A stretch of 64,000 nucleotides of DNA, taken from NCBI RefSeq assembly GCF_003363265.1, contig NZ_QRBF01000007.1:124001-188000 (forward strand), given 5' to 3'. Source of the stretch: Dyella psychrodurans (GTDB lineage Bacteria > Pseudomonadota > Gammaproteobacteria > Xanthomonadales > Rhodanobacteraceae). A program made the translations under genes and the position numbers. How positions within the stretch are numbered: the stretch's first letter is position 1; each line of letters starts with the position of its first letter. Positions 17,972-27,118 of the stretch are shown in pieces. The notes beneath the pieces are model-generated. The model was not told the DNA's origin and ran no database searches. It worked only from the letters and a program-made list of their open reading frames with translations.

Positions 17972-19885
17972 ATGTTGAAGAAAACTTCGCTGACCGTGGC
18001 GCTGATCGGGCTCGGGCTGACAGCTCAAGCCAGCTACGCGCAAACCGCCGCCAGCGATCAAGGCAACACATTGGAAACCGTAGTCGTCACCGCGACGCGT
18101 ACCGCAGTCAGCGAAAACAACGCGCTGTCGTCGGTCACCGTGATCACGCGCGACGATATCGATCGCCTGCAGCCGACCTCCGTCCTGGATCTGCTGACCG
18201 GCCTGCCGGGCGTATCCATCACACAGACCGGCGGCATCGGGCAGCAATCGTCGCTGTATTTGCGCGGCACGAACGCCACGCATGTGCTGGTGCTGATCGA
18301 TGGCGTGCGCATCGGCTCGGTCAGCGCGGGCTTGCCGGCGCTGGAGCAGATTCCGGTGGGAGCGATCGAACGCATTGAACTGGTGCGCGGTCCGCGTGCC
18401 AGCCTGTACGGCTCGGATGCGATTGGTGGCGTGATCCAGATCTTCACGCGCCATGGCCAGCCGAACGGCGGCATTGCACCGTCCGTCAGCGTGACGGGCG
18501 GCAGTCACAACTTTGTCAGCGGCGAGGCCGGCGTTTCGGGCGGCGATTCGCACCTTTGGTACAACGCCAACCTCGGCGGCGAATACACCGCCGGCATTCC
18601 CGCGTGCCGCAACGGTGCGGCGGAGCTGGGCGTGGCATGTTTCGTGGACGATCCGCGCAACGATGCGTATCGCAACTGGAATGGCCTGGCCAATGTCGGC
18701 TATCGCTGGGATAACGGCACCGAGCTGGCGTTCGACTGGTTGCGCAGCAAGAGCGATGTGGAATTCGCCGGCACGCCGTATGGCGGCAACGATGCGATCG
18801 AAGAGCAGCACGTAGCCGGCGCGCGCCTGAGTTTCTCGCCGCTTGCCATCTGGAAGGTCACGCTCAACGCCGGACAAAGCCGCGACGACGACAGCACGTT
18901 CTACCAGGGCTCGTATTTCGGCGCGTACTACCCGCGCATGGCGACGGGTTACTTCGATTCGCGTCGCAACCAGGCCTCGTGGCAGAACGACATCACGCTC
19001 GCCACCAATCAGTTGCTGACAGTCGGCGTGGATTATCAGCAGGAACATATCTACAGCGACACGGATTTCCAGCAGACCACCCGCGGCGACACCGGCACAT
19101 TCGCGCTGTATCAGGGCACGTTCGGCCAGAACGAAGTGCAGCTTTCCGCACGCCACGATCACAACGATCAATTCGGCAACCACAACACCGGCTCCGCCGC
19201 ATGGGGTTATCACTTCGACCAGGGGCCGGTACTGTCGGTGAGTTATGGCACCGCCTTCCACGCGCCGACGTTCGATGACCTCTACTTTCCTGCTTTCGGT
19301 GGCGTGCCAACGGCCAACCCCAACCTGCAACCGGAAACCTCGCGCAGCGCCGAGATCGGACTTTCGCAGCAGCTGAACGGCTGGAACTGGGGCGTGAATG
19401 CCTACCAGACACGCATCGACGATCTGATCGCCTTCAACGAGGCATTCGTTCCCGTGAACATCAGCCGCGCCGTGATCCGCGGCATCGAAAGCCAGCTCGG
19501 TTTCAAGGTGGCCGACTGGCGCGTGCAGAGCTACCTGACGCTGATGCAGCCGAAGAACGATGGCATCGGCCCCGGCGACGGCAACCTGCTGCCCCGCCGC
19601 GCCAGGGACACCGCACGCGTCGACGTGGATCGCAGCTTTGGCAAGTTCGCGGTCGGCGCGACGTTCTTTGCCTCGGGCAAGCGCTACGACGACACGGCGA
19701 ATGTGTACCGCATGGGCGGCTACGCCACCACGGATCTGCGCGCCAGCTACACGTTTGCGCCCGGCTGGCAGGTGGAAGGCAAGCTCGCGAACGCATTCGA
19801 TCACAACTACGAGACGGCCTACTACTACAACCAGCTCGGCCGCACCTGGTATCTCACCTTTCGTTACAGCCCGTCGATTCACTGA
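17972..19885 (+). CDS. btuB: TonB-dependent vitamin B12 outer-membrane receptor
   Basis: A 637-residue outer-membrane receptor. Signal peptide MLKKTSLTVALIGLGLTAQA, a TonB box (ETVVVTATR near residues 31-39), then the plug domain: SVTVITRDDIDRLQPTSVLDLLTGLPGVSI, GTNATHVLVLIDGVRIGS and IERIELVRGPRASLYGSDAIGGVI. The remainder is a 22-strand-type beta-barrel with alternating aromatic residues, ending YLTFRYSPSIH. I took the ATG at 17972, preceded by AGGGGA, not the longer frame from 17867 that enters the riboswitch region. The B12 riboswitch directly upstream supports cobalamin as the substrate. Confidence 0.92.
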   Translation: MLKKTSLTVALIGLGLTAQASYAQTAASDQGNTLETVVVTATRTAVSENNALSSVTVITRDDIDRLQPTSVLDLLTGLPGVSITQTGGIGQQSSLYLRGTNATHVLVLIDGVRIGSVSAGLPALEQIPVGAIERIELVRGPRASLYGSDAIGGVIQIFTRHGQPNGGIAPSVSVTGGSHNFVSGEAGVSGGDSHLWYNANLGGEYTAGIPACRNGAAELGVACFVDDPRNDAYRNWNGLANVGYRWDNGTELAFDWLRSKSDVEFAGTPYGGNDAIEEQHVAGARLSFSPLAIWKVTLNAGQSRDDDSTFYQGSYFGAYYPRMATGYFDSRRNQASWQNDITLATNQLLTVGVDYQQEHIYSDTDFQQTTRGDTGTFALYQGTFGQNEVQLSARHDHNDQFGNHNTGSAAWGYHFDQGPVLSVSYGTAFHAPTFDDLYFPAFGGVPTANPNLQPETSRSAEIGLSQQLNGWNWGVNAYQTRIDDLIAFNEAFVPVNISRAVIRGIESQLGFKVADWRVQSYLTLMQPKNDGIGPGDGNLLPRRARDTARVDVDRSFGKFAVGATFFASGKRYDDTANVYRMGGYATTDLRASYTFAPGWQVEGKLANAFDHNYETAYYYNQLGRTWYLTFRYSPSIH

Positions 19886-19895
19886 CCAATACGCC

Positions 19896-19925
19896 CCCTC
19901 GTCTCGGCACACACCGCGACGAGGG
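19896..19925 (+). terminator. Hairpin after btuB
   Basis: CCCTCGTC (19896-19903) pairs perfectly with GACGAGGG (19918-19925), 10 bases after the btuB stop. There is no long T-run, only ATTGG. A probable terminator. Confidence 0.6.
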
Positions 19926-19972
19926 ATTGGCTGAACGGATAATTGCCTGGGCAGGAAAATCCGCGCCCATGT

Positions 19973-20006
19973 CTTCCGGCAGGGTCGGACTTCAGGCACA
20001 TTCGCA
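19973..20006. repeat. Conserved 34-base upstream motif, copy 1
   Basis: This block matches 23432-23465 at 30 of 34 positions; the core GGACTTCAGGCACATT is identical. Each copy lies upstream of one of the two RND permease genes and is followed after 28-29 bases by an ATG of a short open frame. It may be a shared promoter or operator. Confidence 0.7.
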
Positions 20007-20035
20007 CTGATCGCCCGCCAAGGCATAAGGTGCCC

Positions 20036-20131
20036 ATGAATGTGCCCTTCTCTTTCGATGCGCCGACGCACGCGCCGGATTCGCGCGTGCGCAGCTTGCG
20101 CTTTCCTGACGACGTTCAGGTAGCGCCGTGA
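20036..20131 (+). CDS. Short upstream open frame coupled to the first RND gene
   Basis: 31 codons beginning MNVPFSFDAPTH, with its TGA overlapping the GTG start of the RND permease (GTGA). The second RND gene has a similarly placed 29-codon frame. The peptides are not clearly similar, and a frame this short can arise by chance. If translated, its role would be translational coupling. Confidence 0.3.
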   Translation: MNVPFSFDAPTHAPDSRVRSLRFPDDVQVAP

Positions 20132-23100
20132 ATATCTTTGAACCGATTATTCGAAGACCTATCGGCACGTCGCTACTGGCGATCGGCCTGACCATTGCGG
20201 GCTTCTGCGCTTATCTGCTGCTGGGCGTGGCCGCGCTGCCGTCGCTGGATTTCCCTGGGCTGGTCGTGATCGCCCAATACCCGGGCGCCGATGCGCAAAC
20301 CATGGCGGCCACGGTGGTGGCGCCGCTGGAACGCCAGCTGGGACGCATTCCGGGCATTCAGCAGATGACCTCCGACAGCAATGCCGGCGGTACGCAGATC
20401 CAGATCCTGTTCGACTTCGGCCGCAACGCGGACAAGGCCGCGCGCGACGTGCAGGCCGCGATCAACGCCGCGCAGCCGGACCTGCCGATCGGCATGCTGC
20501 CGCCGCAGTATTTCAAGTTCGATACCGCGTCGATTCCGGTCCTGCTGATCTCGCTGACCTCGACCGGCATGCCGCCGGACAAGCTGTACGACCTCACCGA
20601 TACCTTGCTGAAGCCGGCCGTGTCGCAGATACCGGGAGTGGCACAGGTGCAGGTGTTCGGCGGCACGCCGCACGCGGTGCGCGTCACGCTGAACAACATG
20701 GCGCTCACCGCCAAGGGGATTACGGCGAACGACATCGCCAACACGCTGCGTGCGGCGAACGTGACCTCGCCGCAAGGCATCCTCAGCGACGGCATCCGCC
20801 AGATGACGGTGACCGCCAACGATGCGCTGCAGACACCCCAGGATTTCGCATCGCTGGTGATCGCCAGCCAGAAGACCGTGCCGGTGCGCCTGTCGGATGT
20901 CGCCACCATCACCAGCGGCGAGCAGGACAAATACCAGGCGGCCTGGTTCAACGGCCAGCGCGCGGTATCGATGCAGATCAGCAAGCGGCCCGAGGCGAAC
21001 TCCGTCGCGCTGGTGCAGGAAATTCGCTCGCGCCTGCCGGCACTACGCAACCTTGTGGCGGCGGATGTGACGATCACGCCGATCTTCGACCTCACCCAGG
21101 GCACCAAGTCCGCGCTGCACGAAGTGGAAATCGCGTTGCTGCTCAGTATCGTGATGGTGGCGCTGGTGATGCTGGTGTTCCTGCGGCGCCTGCGTCCCAC
21201 GCTGATCGCGATGATCAGCGTGCCGCTGTCGCTGGCCGGCGCATTCGTGGTGATGTACGCGCTGGGCTTCACGCTCAACACGCTGTCGTTGATCGCCCTG
21301 GTGCTGTGCATCGGCTTCGTGGTGGACGACGCCATCGTGGTGATCGAGAACATCGTGCGCCACATGGAGCATGGCATGGAGGCGCTCGATGCAGCCTTGC
21401 TCGGCGTGCGCGAGATCGGCTTCACGGTGATCTCGATCACCGTATCGCTGGTGGCGGTGTTCGCACCGATGGTGTTCGGCAACAACACGCTGGTGATGCT
21501 GATGCGCGAGTTCTCGGTCACGCTGATCGCGACGATCGTGATTTCCGCCGTGGTATCGCTCACGCTCACACCGGCGCTGTGCGGTCGCTATCTGCTCGAG
21601 GAAAAACCAGGGGAACGCAAACCCGGCAAGCTCGAAGCGACGATCGAGCGTTTCGACCGATGGATGCTCCGCATCTACCAACGCGGCCTGGATTGGGCGA
21701 TGCACCATCGCCGCGTCATGCGCTGGCAACCGCTGATCCTGCTGTTGCTCACCGGCCTGCTCGCGGTGTTTGTCGCCAAGACCGCCGGCGGCGGCATCAT
21801 GCCGAAGGAAGATACCGGCATGCTGATCGCGCAGATGTCCGCCGATGCAAACATCTCGCCCGAATTGATGGCCAAGCGCACCCAGGCGGTGGCGGCCGTG
21901 ATGCAGGCCGATCCTGCCGTGTCCGACGTGACGACGATACTCGGCGGCAACAACAACAACGGCGCGGTCGGCAACAGTTCCACGCTGTTCGTCGACCTCA
22001 AGCCGCTGGGCAAGGGGCCGGGCCAGCGTCATGATCCGCTTGAGAAAGTGATCGAGCGACTGGACAAGCAGTACAAGAAGCTGCCGGACATGACCGTGAC
22101 GATGCGCGGCCTGCAGTTCCTCGGCGGCGGCAACAACAAGGGCGGCGGCGAATACGCCTTCGACCTGGACAGCACCACGGGTGCGCCGCTGCAGCAGGCG
22201 ACGCTGCGTCTCGCGCAGGTGATGCGCAAGATGAAACAGTTCAAGAACGTTACCACCAGCTACGACAGCATCGGCAAGCAACAGCTGCTGGACATCGATC
22301 GCGATGCCGCCTCGCGCCTGCAGATTGGCGTGGGACAGATCGACCAGGCGCTGGTCGACGCCTTCGGCCAGAATCCCGTGTCGGTGATCTATTCGGATAT
22401 CAACCAATACCGTGTCGTGCTGGCCGCCAGCAACGCCGATTCGCTGAGCCCCGACACCTTGCTGAACACCTATGTTCGCAATACTCAGGGGAAGATGATT
22501 CCGCTCTCGGCGTTATCGCATATACGGGCAAACATCGCGCCGGTGGAAGTCCAGCACTTCAATCAGACGGAATCGTCCACGATCAGCTACAACCTGGCCG
22601 ATGGCATCACGCAGGGCGATGGTTTGAAGTTCATCGATCAGGCGATATTCGCCGCACAGCTGCCCGCAGGCATCACCCGGCGTTACACCGGCGACAACCA
22701 GAAGCTGGTCGAAGCGCTGGAAAATGCGCTGATCGTGTTCGCGGCGGTGATCATCGTGATGTACATCGTGCTGGGCATTCTTTACGAAAGCCTGATCCAT
22801 CCGCTGACGATTCTTTCCACGCTGCCGGCCGCGGGCATGGGTGCCTTCCTGGCGATGCTGATCACGCACACGCAGCTCACCATCATGTCGGTGATCGCGG
22901 TGCTGATGCTGATCGGCATCGTGAAGAAGAACGCCATCCTGATGGTGGACTTCGCCCTGGTCGCCGAGCGCGACCACAAGCTGTCGCCGCCTGATGCGAT
23001 TCGCGAAGCGGCGCTGGTGCGCTTCCGCCCGATCACCATGACCACGCTGGTGGCGATGGGCGCGGCGCTGCCGCTGGCGGTCGGCTTCGGCATGGGATCG

Positions 23101-23292
23101 GAGATGCGCCAGCCCTTGGGTATCGCGATTCTGGGCGGATTGTCGGTGTCGCAGCTGCTTACCCTGCTCAGCACGCCGGCGATTTATCTGTGGCAGCACG
23201 ACCGCCGCGTGCGCAAGGCCGCGCGCAAAGCGCGTCGCGAAGAGAAACGGCGCTTGCGGCAGTTGGGCAAGCAGGTGGCGGTGACGGATTGA
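20128..23292 (+). CDS. RND multidrug efflux permease, MdtB/MdtC type (copy 1)
   Basis: A 1054-residue inner-membrane proton antiporter of the HAE1 family. Expected landmarks: the N-terminal helix IFEPIIRRPIGTSLLAIGLTI, porter domain with VAPLERQLGRIPGIQQMTS, and the TM4 proton-relay pair in GFVVDDAIVVIENIVRHME. GIVKKNAILMVDFAL and RFRPITMTTLVAMGAALPLA lie in the C-terminal half, with a basic tail. The start is GTG at 20128. MdtB and MdtC normally form a mixed trimer with an adjacent fusion protein MdtA; no fusion protein or outer-membrane channel gene is next to this pair. It is strongly similar over its full length to the next gene. Confidence 0.9.
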   Translation: MNIFEPIIRRPIGTSLLAIGLTIAGFCAYLLLGVAALPSLDFPGLVVIAQYPGADAQTMAATVVAPLERQLGRIPGIQQMTSDSNAGGTQIQILFDFGRNADKAARDVQAAINAAQPDLPIGMLPPQYFKFDTASIPVLLISLTSTGMPPDKLYDLTDTLLKPAVSQIPGVAQVQVFGGTPHAVRVTLNNMALTAKGITANDIANTLRAANVTSPQGILSDGIRQMTVTANDALQTPQDFASLVIASQKTVPVRLSDVATITSGEQDKYQAAWFNGQRAVSMQISKRPEANSVALVQEIRSRLPALRNLVAADVTITPIFDLTQGTKSALHEVEIALLLSIVMVALVMLVFLRRLRPTLIAMISVPLSLAGAFVVMYALGFTLNTLSLIALVLCIGFVVDDAIVVIENIVRHMEHGMEALDAALLGVREIGFTVISITVSLVAVFAPMVFGNNTLVMLMREFSVTLIATIVISAVVSLTLTPALCGRYLLEEKPGERKPGKLEATIERFDRWMLRIYQRGLDWAMHHRRVMRWQPLILLLLTGLLAVFVAKTAGGGIMPKEDTGMLIAQMSADANISPELMAKRTQAVAAVMQADPAVSDVTTILGGNNNNGAVGNSSTLFVDLKPLGKGPGQRHDPLEKVIERLDKQYKKLPDMTVTMRGLQFLGGGNNKGGGEYAFDLDSTTGAPLQQATLRLAQVMRKMKQFKNVTTSYDSIGKQQLLDIDRDAASRLQIGVGQIDQALVDAFGQNPVSVIYSDINQYRVVLAASNADSLSPDTLLNTYVRNTQGKMIPLSALSHIRANIAPVEVQHFNQTESSTISYNLADGITQGDGLKFIDQAIFAAQLPAGITRRYTGDNQKLVEALENALIVFAAVIIVMYIVLGILYESLIHPLTILSTLPAAGMGAFLAMLITHTQLTIMSVIAVLMLIGIVKKNAILMVDFALVAERDHKLSPPDAIREAALVRFRPITMTTLVAMGAALPLAVGFGMGSEMRQPLGIAILGGLSVSQLLTLLSTPAIYLWQHDRRVRKAARKARREEKRRLRQLGKQVAVTD

Positions 23293-23359
23293 CGTGCTGA
23301 TTACTTCTCTTTAACAGCGAACGCGACTGTAAACTTTCCGAAACACCTGTTTTCCTCAT

Positions 23360-23387
23360 CGTCATTCCGGCTTGCACCGGAATGACG
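23360..23387. repeat. CGTCATTCCGG hairpin repeat
   Basis: CGTCATTCCGG (23360-23370) and its perfect complement CCGGAATGACG (23377-23387) around a 6-base loop. It lies between the two RND genes and may end transcription of the first. It shares its CGTCATTCCGG arm with the doublets at 44034 and 53917. Confidence 0.7.
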
Positions 23388-23431
23388 GGCGCGCAAGGTG
23401 ACGCGGCAGCTTCACGCAAGCTTCCTCATGC

Positions 23432-23465
23432 CTTCTGGCATGGCCGGACTTCAGGCACATTTGCA
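23432..23465. repeat. Conserved 34-base upstream motif, copy 2
   Basis: The second copy of the block at 19973-20006 (30 of 34 identical), upstream of the second RND gene at the same relative distance. Its presence at both genes suggests the duplication included the control region. Confidence 0.7.
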
Positions 23466-23493
23466 TGCATAAGCATCAGCGTATGAGATGCTT

Positions 23494-23583
23494 ATGAATG
23501 GATCTCACGCGCTCAATCTTCGTTCGCCCCGTATGCACCTCGCGGTAAGTCGTCCTGCGTTCGGCTGGCGGAGGGTGGCATGA
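23494..23583 (+). CDS. Short upstream open frame coupled to the second RND gene
   Basis: 29 codons beginning MNGSHALNLRSPR, with TGA overlapping the RND ATG (ATGA at 23580-23583). A GGAGGG ribosome site lies within its end. The same layout as at 20036, but the peptide sequence is not conserved, so coding is doubtful. Confidence 0.3.
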   Translation: MNGSHALNLRSPRMHLAVSRPAFGWRRVA

Positions 23584-26500
23584 ACATCTTCGAGCCCATC
23601 ATCCGGCGCCCCGTCGCCACGTCGTTGCTGGCGATCGGCCTGGTCATTGCGGGTTTCTGCGCCTATCTGGTGCTGGGACTGGCCGCGTTCCCGTCCTTGC
23701 AGTTTCCCGCGATCACCGTGCAGGCGCTGGTACCGGGTGCCGATGCGCAAACGGTGGCGGCGACAGTCACTGCACCGCTGGAACGGCAACTGGGGCGCAT
23801 CCCCGGCATTCAGCAAATGACCTCCGATGCCAATCCGGGCGGCACGCAGATTCAAATTCTCTTCGATTTGTCGCGTAACGCGGATCAAGTGGCGCGGGAT
23901 GTGCAGCAGGCGATCAATGCGGCGCTGCCCGACCTGCCCGCGGTCATGGCGCTGTCCCCGCCGCAGTATTTCAAGGCGGATACGACGCAGATTCCCGTGC
24001 TGCTGCTTACCATGACGTCCACCAGCATGCCGCCGGACAAGCTCTACGATCTGGCCGATACGCTGATGCGTCCGGCGATATCGCAGATCACGGGCGTCGC
24101 GCAGGCACAGCTGATCGGTGGTGCGCCGCACGCGATACGCGTGTCGCTGAACAACGGCGCGCTCACCGCCAAAGGACTCACGGCCAATGATGTGGCCAAC
24201 GCATTGCGCGCCGCCAATGTCATGTCGCCACAGGGCATCCTGAGCGACGGCGTCACGCAGATGACGGTGACCGCCAGCGACGGGCTTGAGACCGCACAAG
24301 ACTTCGCCACGCTGGTGATCGCCAATCAGAAAGGCGTACCAGTGCGGTTGTCCGACGTGGCGACCGTCACCAACGGCCAGCAGGATGCGTATCAGGCGGC
24401 ATGGTTCAACAACCAGCATGCCGCGGTCATGCAGGTGATGAAGCGGCCCGAAGCCAACGCGGTCCAGTTGGTCCAGACCATTCGCGATACCCTTCCAAGA
24501 CTTCAGGCGATGGTGCCCGCCGACGTGAAGATCACCCCGATTTTCGATCTCACCGCGGGCACCAAATCCGCGCTGCACGAAGTGGAAGTGGCGCTGCTGC
24601 TCAGCATTGTGATGGTCGCGGTGGTGATGCTGGTGTTTCTGCGTCGCGTGCGCCCGATGGTGATCGCCATGTTCAGCGTGCCGCTCTCGCTCGCGGGCGC
24701 ATTCGTGCTGATGTACGCGCTGGGTTTCACGCTGAACATGCTGTCGCTGATCGCACTGGTGCTGTGCATCGGCTTCGTGGTGGACGACGCCATCGTGGTG
24801 ATAGAAAACATCTTTCGTCACATGGAGAAAGGGTCCGACCCGCTGAATGCATCCATGATCGGGGTGCGGGAAATCGGCTTTACGGTGATATCGATCACGC
24901 TGTCGCTGGTCGCGGTGTTCGCGCCGATGGTGTTCGGCAAGAACACGATGGTGCTGCTGATGCGCGAGTTCTCCGTCACGCTGATCGCGACGATCGTGAT
25001 ATCGGCCATCGTGTCGTTGACGCTCACGCCTGCGTTGTGCGGCCGATACCTGACAAGGGAAGCGCCCGGTCAGTACAAGCCAGGCAAGTTCGAATCCGCC
25101 ATCGAACGCTTCGATCGCACGTTGCTGCGCATTTACGAGAGTGGACTGAACTGGGCCATGCGCCATCGGCGCATCATGCGCTGGCAACCGCTGATCCTGT
25201 TGTTCCTGACCGTGGCGCTTGCGATGGCTGTCGCCAAGACCGCAGGCGGTTCGTTGATGCCAAGCAGCGATATCGGCCTGGTCGAGGTGGATCTGGTCGC
25301 GGATCCGAACATTTCGCCCGATCTGCTTGCGCAGCGGACCAAGGCCGTTGAAGCCACCATGCTGGCCGATCCTGCCGTGTCCGATGTGACGTCTTTCCTG
25401 GGCGGCAACAACACCAACGGCGCGGTGAGCAACGAAGCGACCTACTTCATCGACCTGAAGCCGCGTGGCACGGGTCCGGGTGAGCGGCCGGAGCCCGCTG
25501 AGAAGGTGGTCGCGCGGCTCAACGAGCGCTACAAGTCGCTGACGGATGTCACCATTGCGATCACCAGCCTCGACTTGTTCAACGGCACCACCAGCACCAA
25601 GGCCAAAGGAAAATACGATTTCGATCTGGCGAGCACCGGCGGCCAACCCTTGCAGGAACCGACGCTTCGGCTGGCGCAGGTGATGCGCAAGATGAAGCCA
25701 TTCCACGATGTGAGCACCAGCTTCGACAGCATCGGCAAACAGCAGTTGCTGGAAGTGGACCGCAATGCCGCCTCGCGCATGCAGGTCGGCATGGGCCAGA
25801 TTGACCAGGCGCTCGCCAACGGCTTCGGGCAGACGCCCGTCTCGGTGATCTATTCGGATATCAATCAATACCAGGTGATATTGAGCGCCGACAACGCCAA
25901 TTCGGTCAGCCCTGAAACGTTATTGAACCTGTATGTGCGCAACAATCAGAACAGGATGGTTCCGCTCTCGGCGATTGCGCATATCAAGCCTTACATCGAA
26001 CCGATCGACATCCAGCACTACAACCAGCTCGAATCAGGCACCATCCACTACAACCTTGCCGACGGCATAACGCAGGCCGATGGCCTGAAGCTGGTCGATC
26101 AGGCCATGTTCGCGGCGCAGCTGCCGCCCGGCGTAATGAAGAAATTCACCGGCGACAACCAGAAGATGGTGGAGGCGGCGACCAATGCGGGGATCATTTT
26201 CATCGCGGTCATCCTTGCCATGTACATCGTCCTTGGCATGCTGTACGAAAGCCTCATCCATCCACTGACGATTCTTTCCACGCTTCCCGCGGCGGGCATG
26301 GGCGCATTCCTGGCGATGCTGATCACGCATACGCAACTGTCGACCATGTCAGTCATCGCGGTGCTGATGCTGATCGGCATCGTGAAGAAGAATGCGATCC
26401 TGATGGTGGATTTCGCGCTGGTCGCCGAGCGCGATGACCATCTCTCGCCACCGGAAGCCATTCGCGAAGCGGCATTGGTGCGCTTCCGCCCCATTACCAT

Positions 26501-26750
26501 GACGACGCTGGTCGCCATGGGCGCCGCGCTGCCCTTGGCCGTTGGCTTCGGCATCGGCGAAGAAATGCGCCAGCCGCTGGGTATCGCCATTCTGGGCGGC
26601 CTGTTCGTGTCGCAATTGCTGACACTGCTCAGCACACCGGCCATTTATCTGTGGCAGCACGACCGGCGTGAACGCAAGGCAGTACGCAAGGCGCGCCGCG
26701 CGGAGAAATTGCGCCTGCGAAAACTGGGTAAAGTGGCCCCTGCAACCTGA
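23580..26750 (+). CDS. RND multidrug efflux permease, MdtB/MdtC type (copy 2)
   Basis: A 1056-residue paralog of the preceding permease. It starts IFEPIIRRPVATSLLAIGLVIAG, keeps the VVDDAIVVIENIFRHMEKG relay motif in TM4, FGKNTMVLLMREFSVTLIAT, and the GIVKKNAILMVDFAL / RFRPITMTTLVAMG block, and ends in a Lys/Arg-rich tail. Most differences lie in the porter loops (for example around KYDFDLASTGGQPLQEPT). Together the pair could form an MdtBC-like hetero-trimer that must borrow a fusion protein from elsewhere. The ATG at 23580 has GGAGG 6 bases upstream. Confidence 0.9.
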   Translation: MNIFEPIIRRPVATSLLAIGLVIAGFCAYLVLGLAAFPSLQFPAITVQALVPGADAQTVAATVTAPLERQLGRIPGIQQMTSDANPGGTQIQILFDLSRNADQVARDVQQAINAALPDLPAVMALSPPQYFKADTTQIPVLLLTMTSTSMPPDKLYDLADTLMRPAISQITGVAQAQLIGGAPHAIRVSLNNGALTAKGLTANDVANALRAANVMSPQGILSDGVTQMTVTASDGLETAQDFATLVIANQKGVPVRLSDVATVTNGQQDAYQAAWFNNQHAAVMQVMKRPEANAVQLVQTIRDTLPRLQAMVPADVKITPIFDLTAGTKSALHEVEVALLLSIVMVAVVMLVFLRRVRPMVIAMFSVPLSLAGAFVLMYALGFTLNMLSLIALVLCIGFVVDDAIVVIENIFRHMEKGSDPLNASMIGVREIGFTVISITLSLVAVFAPMVFGKNTMVLLMREFSVTLIATIVISAIVSLTLTPALCGRYLTREAPGQYKPGKFESAIERFDRTLLRIYESGLNWAMRHRRIMRWQPLILLFLTVALAMAVAKTAGGSLMPSSDIGLVEVDLVADPNISPDLLAQRTKAVEATMLADPAVSDVTSFLGGNNTNGAVSNEATYFIDLKPRGTGPGERPEPAEKVVARLNERYKSLTDVTIAITSLDLFNGTTSTKAKGKYDFDLASTGGQPLQEPTLRLAQVMRKMKPFHDVSTSFDSIGKQQLLEVDRNAASRMQVGMGQIDQALANGFGQTPVSVIYSDINQYQVILSADNANSVSPETLLNLYVRNNQNRMVPLSAIAHIKPYIEPIDIQHYNQLESGTIHYNLADGITQADGLKLVDQAMFAAQLPPGVMKKFTGDNQKMVEAATNAGIIFIAVILAMYIVLGMLYESLIHPLTILSTLPAAGMGAFLAMLITHTQLSTMSVIAVLMLIGIVKKNAILMVDFALVAERDDHLSPPEAIREAALVRFRPITMTTLVAMGAALPLAVGFGIGEEMRQPLGIAILGGLFVSQLLTLLSTPAIYLWQHDRRERKAVRKARRAEKLRLRKLGKVAPAT

Positions 26751-26824
26751 TGCCGATCCTGGCTGTCGCAAGCCATTCCTGAATGTGTGAAACTCGCGCG
26801 GGGTTGGATAACAGGGGCACGGAC

Positions 26825-27118
26825 ATGCAGTTTCTGCAACTGGAAGATTTCGCGGGTCGACTCAACCAAACGTTCGTCGTCGACGTGGATCAGGGGCGCA
26901 CACCCTTCGTGCTGGTGGAAGCCACGCCGTTGCCGTTCCGGCCCATGCACGGCATGGTCCGTGCTCCGTTTTCGCTGGTCTTCCACAACACCTCGCCGGT
27001 GCTGTTTCCGCAGCGCATTTATCAGATGGCCAACCCGGACATGGGCCAGTTCGGCATTTTCCTGGTGCCTATCGGACGCAACCAGGACGGTTTCCTTTAT
27101 CAGGCCGTGTTCAACTGA
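26825..27118 (+). CDS. DUF6916 family protein
   Basis: A 97-residue cytoplasmic protein of all-beta appearance: MQFLQLEDFAGRLNQTFVVD, FVLVEATPLPF, APFSLVFHNTSPVLFPQRIYQM and GQFGIFLVPIGRNQDGFLYQAVFN. This pattern is that of the DUF6916 family, which from memory is often found beside phage-tail-collar (MdpB-like) proteins, as here. Function unknown. The ATG at 26825 follows GGGGCAC. Its last 19 bases overlap the 3' end of the convergent GNAT gene. Confidence 0.75.
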   Translation: MQFLQLEDFAGRLNQTFVVDVDQGRTPFVLVEATPLPFRPMHGMVRAPFSLVFHNTSPVLFPQRIYQMANPDMGQFGIFLVPIGRNQDGFLYQAVFN

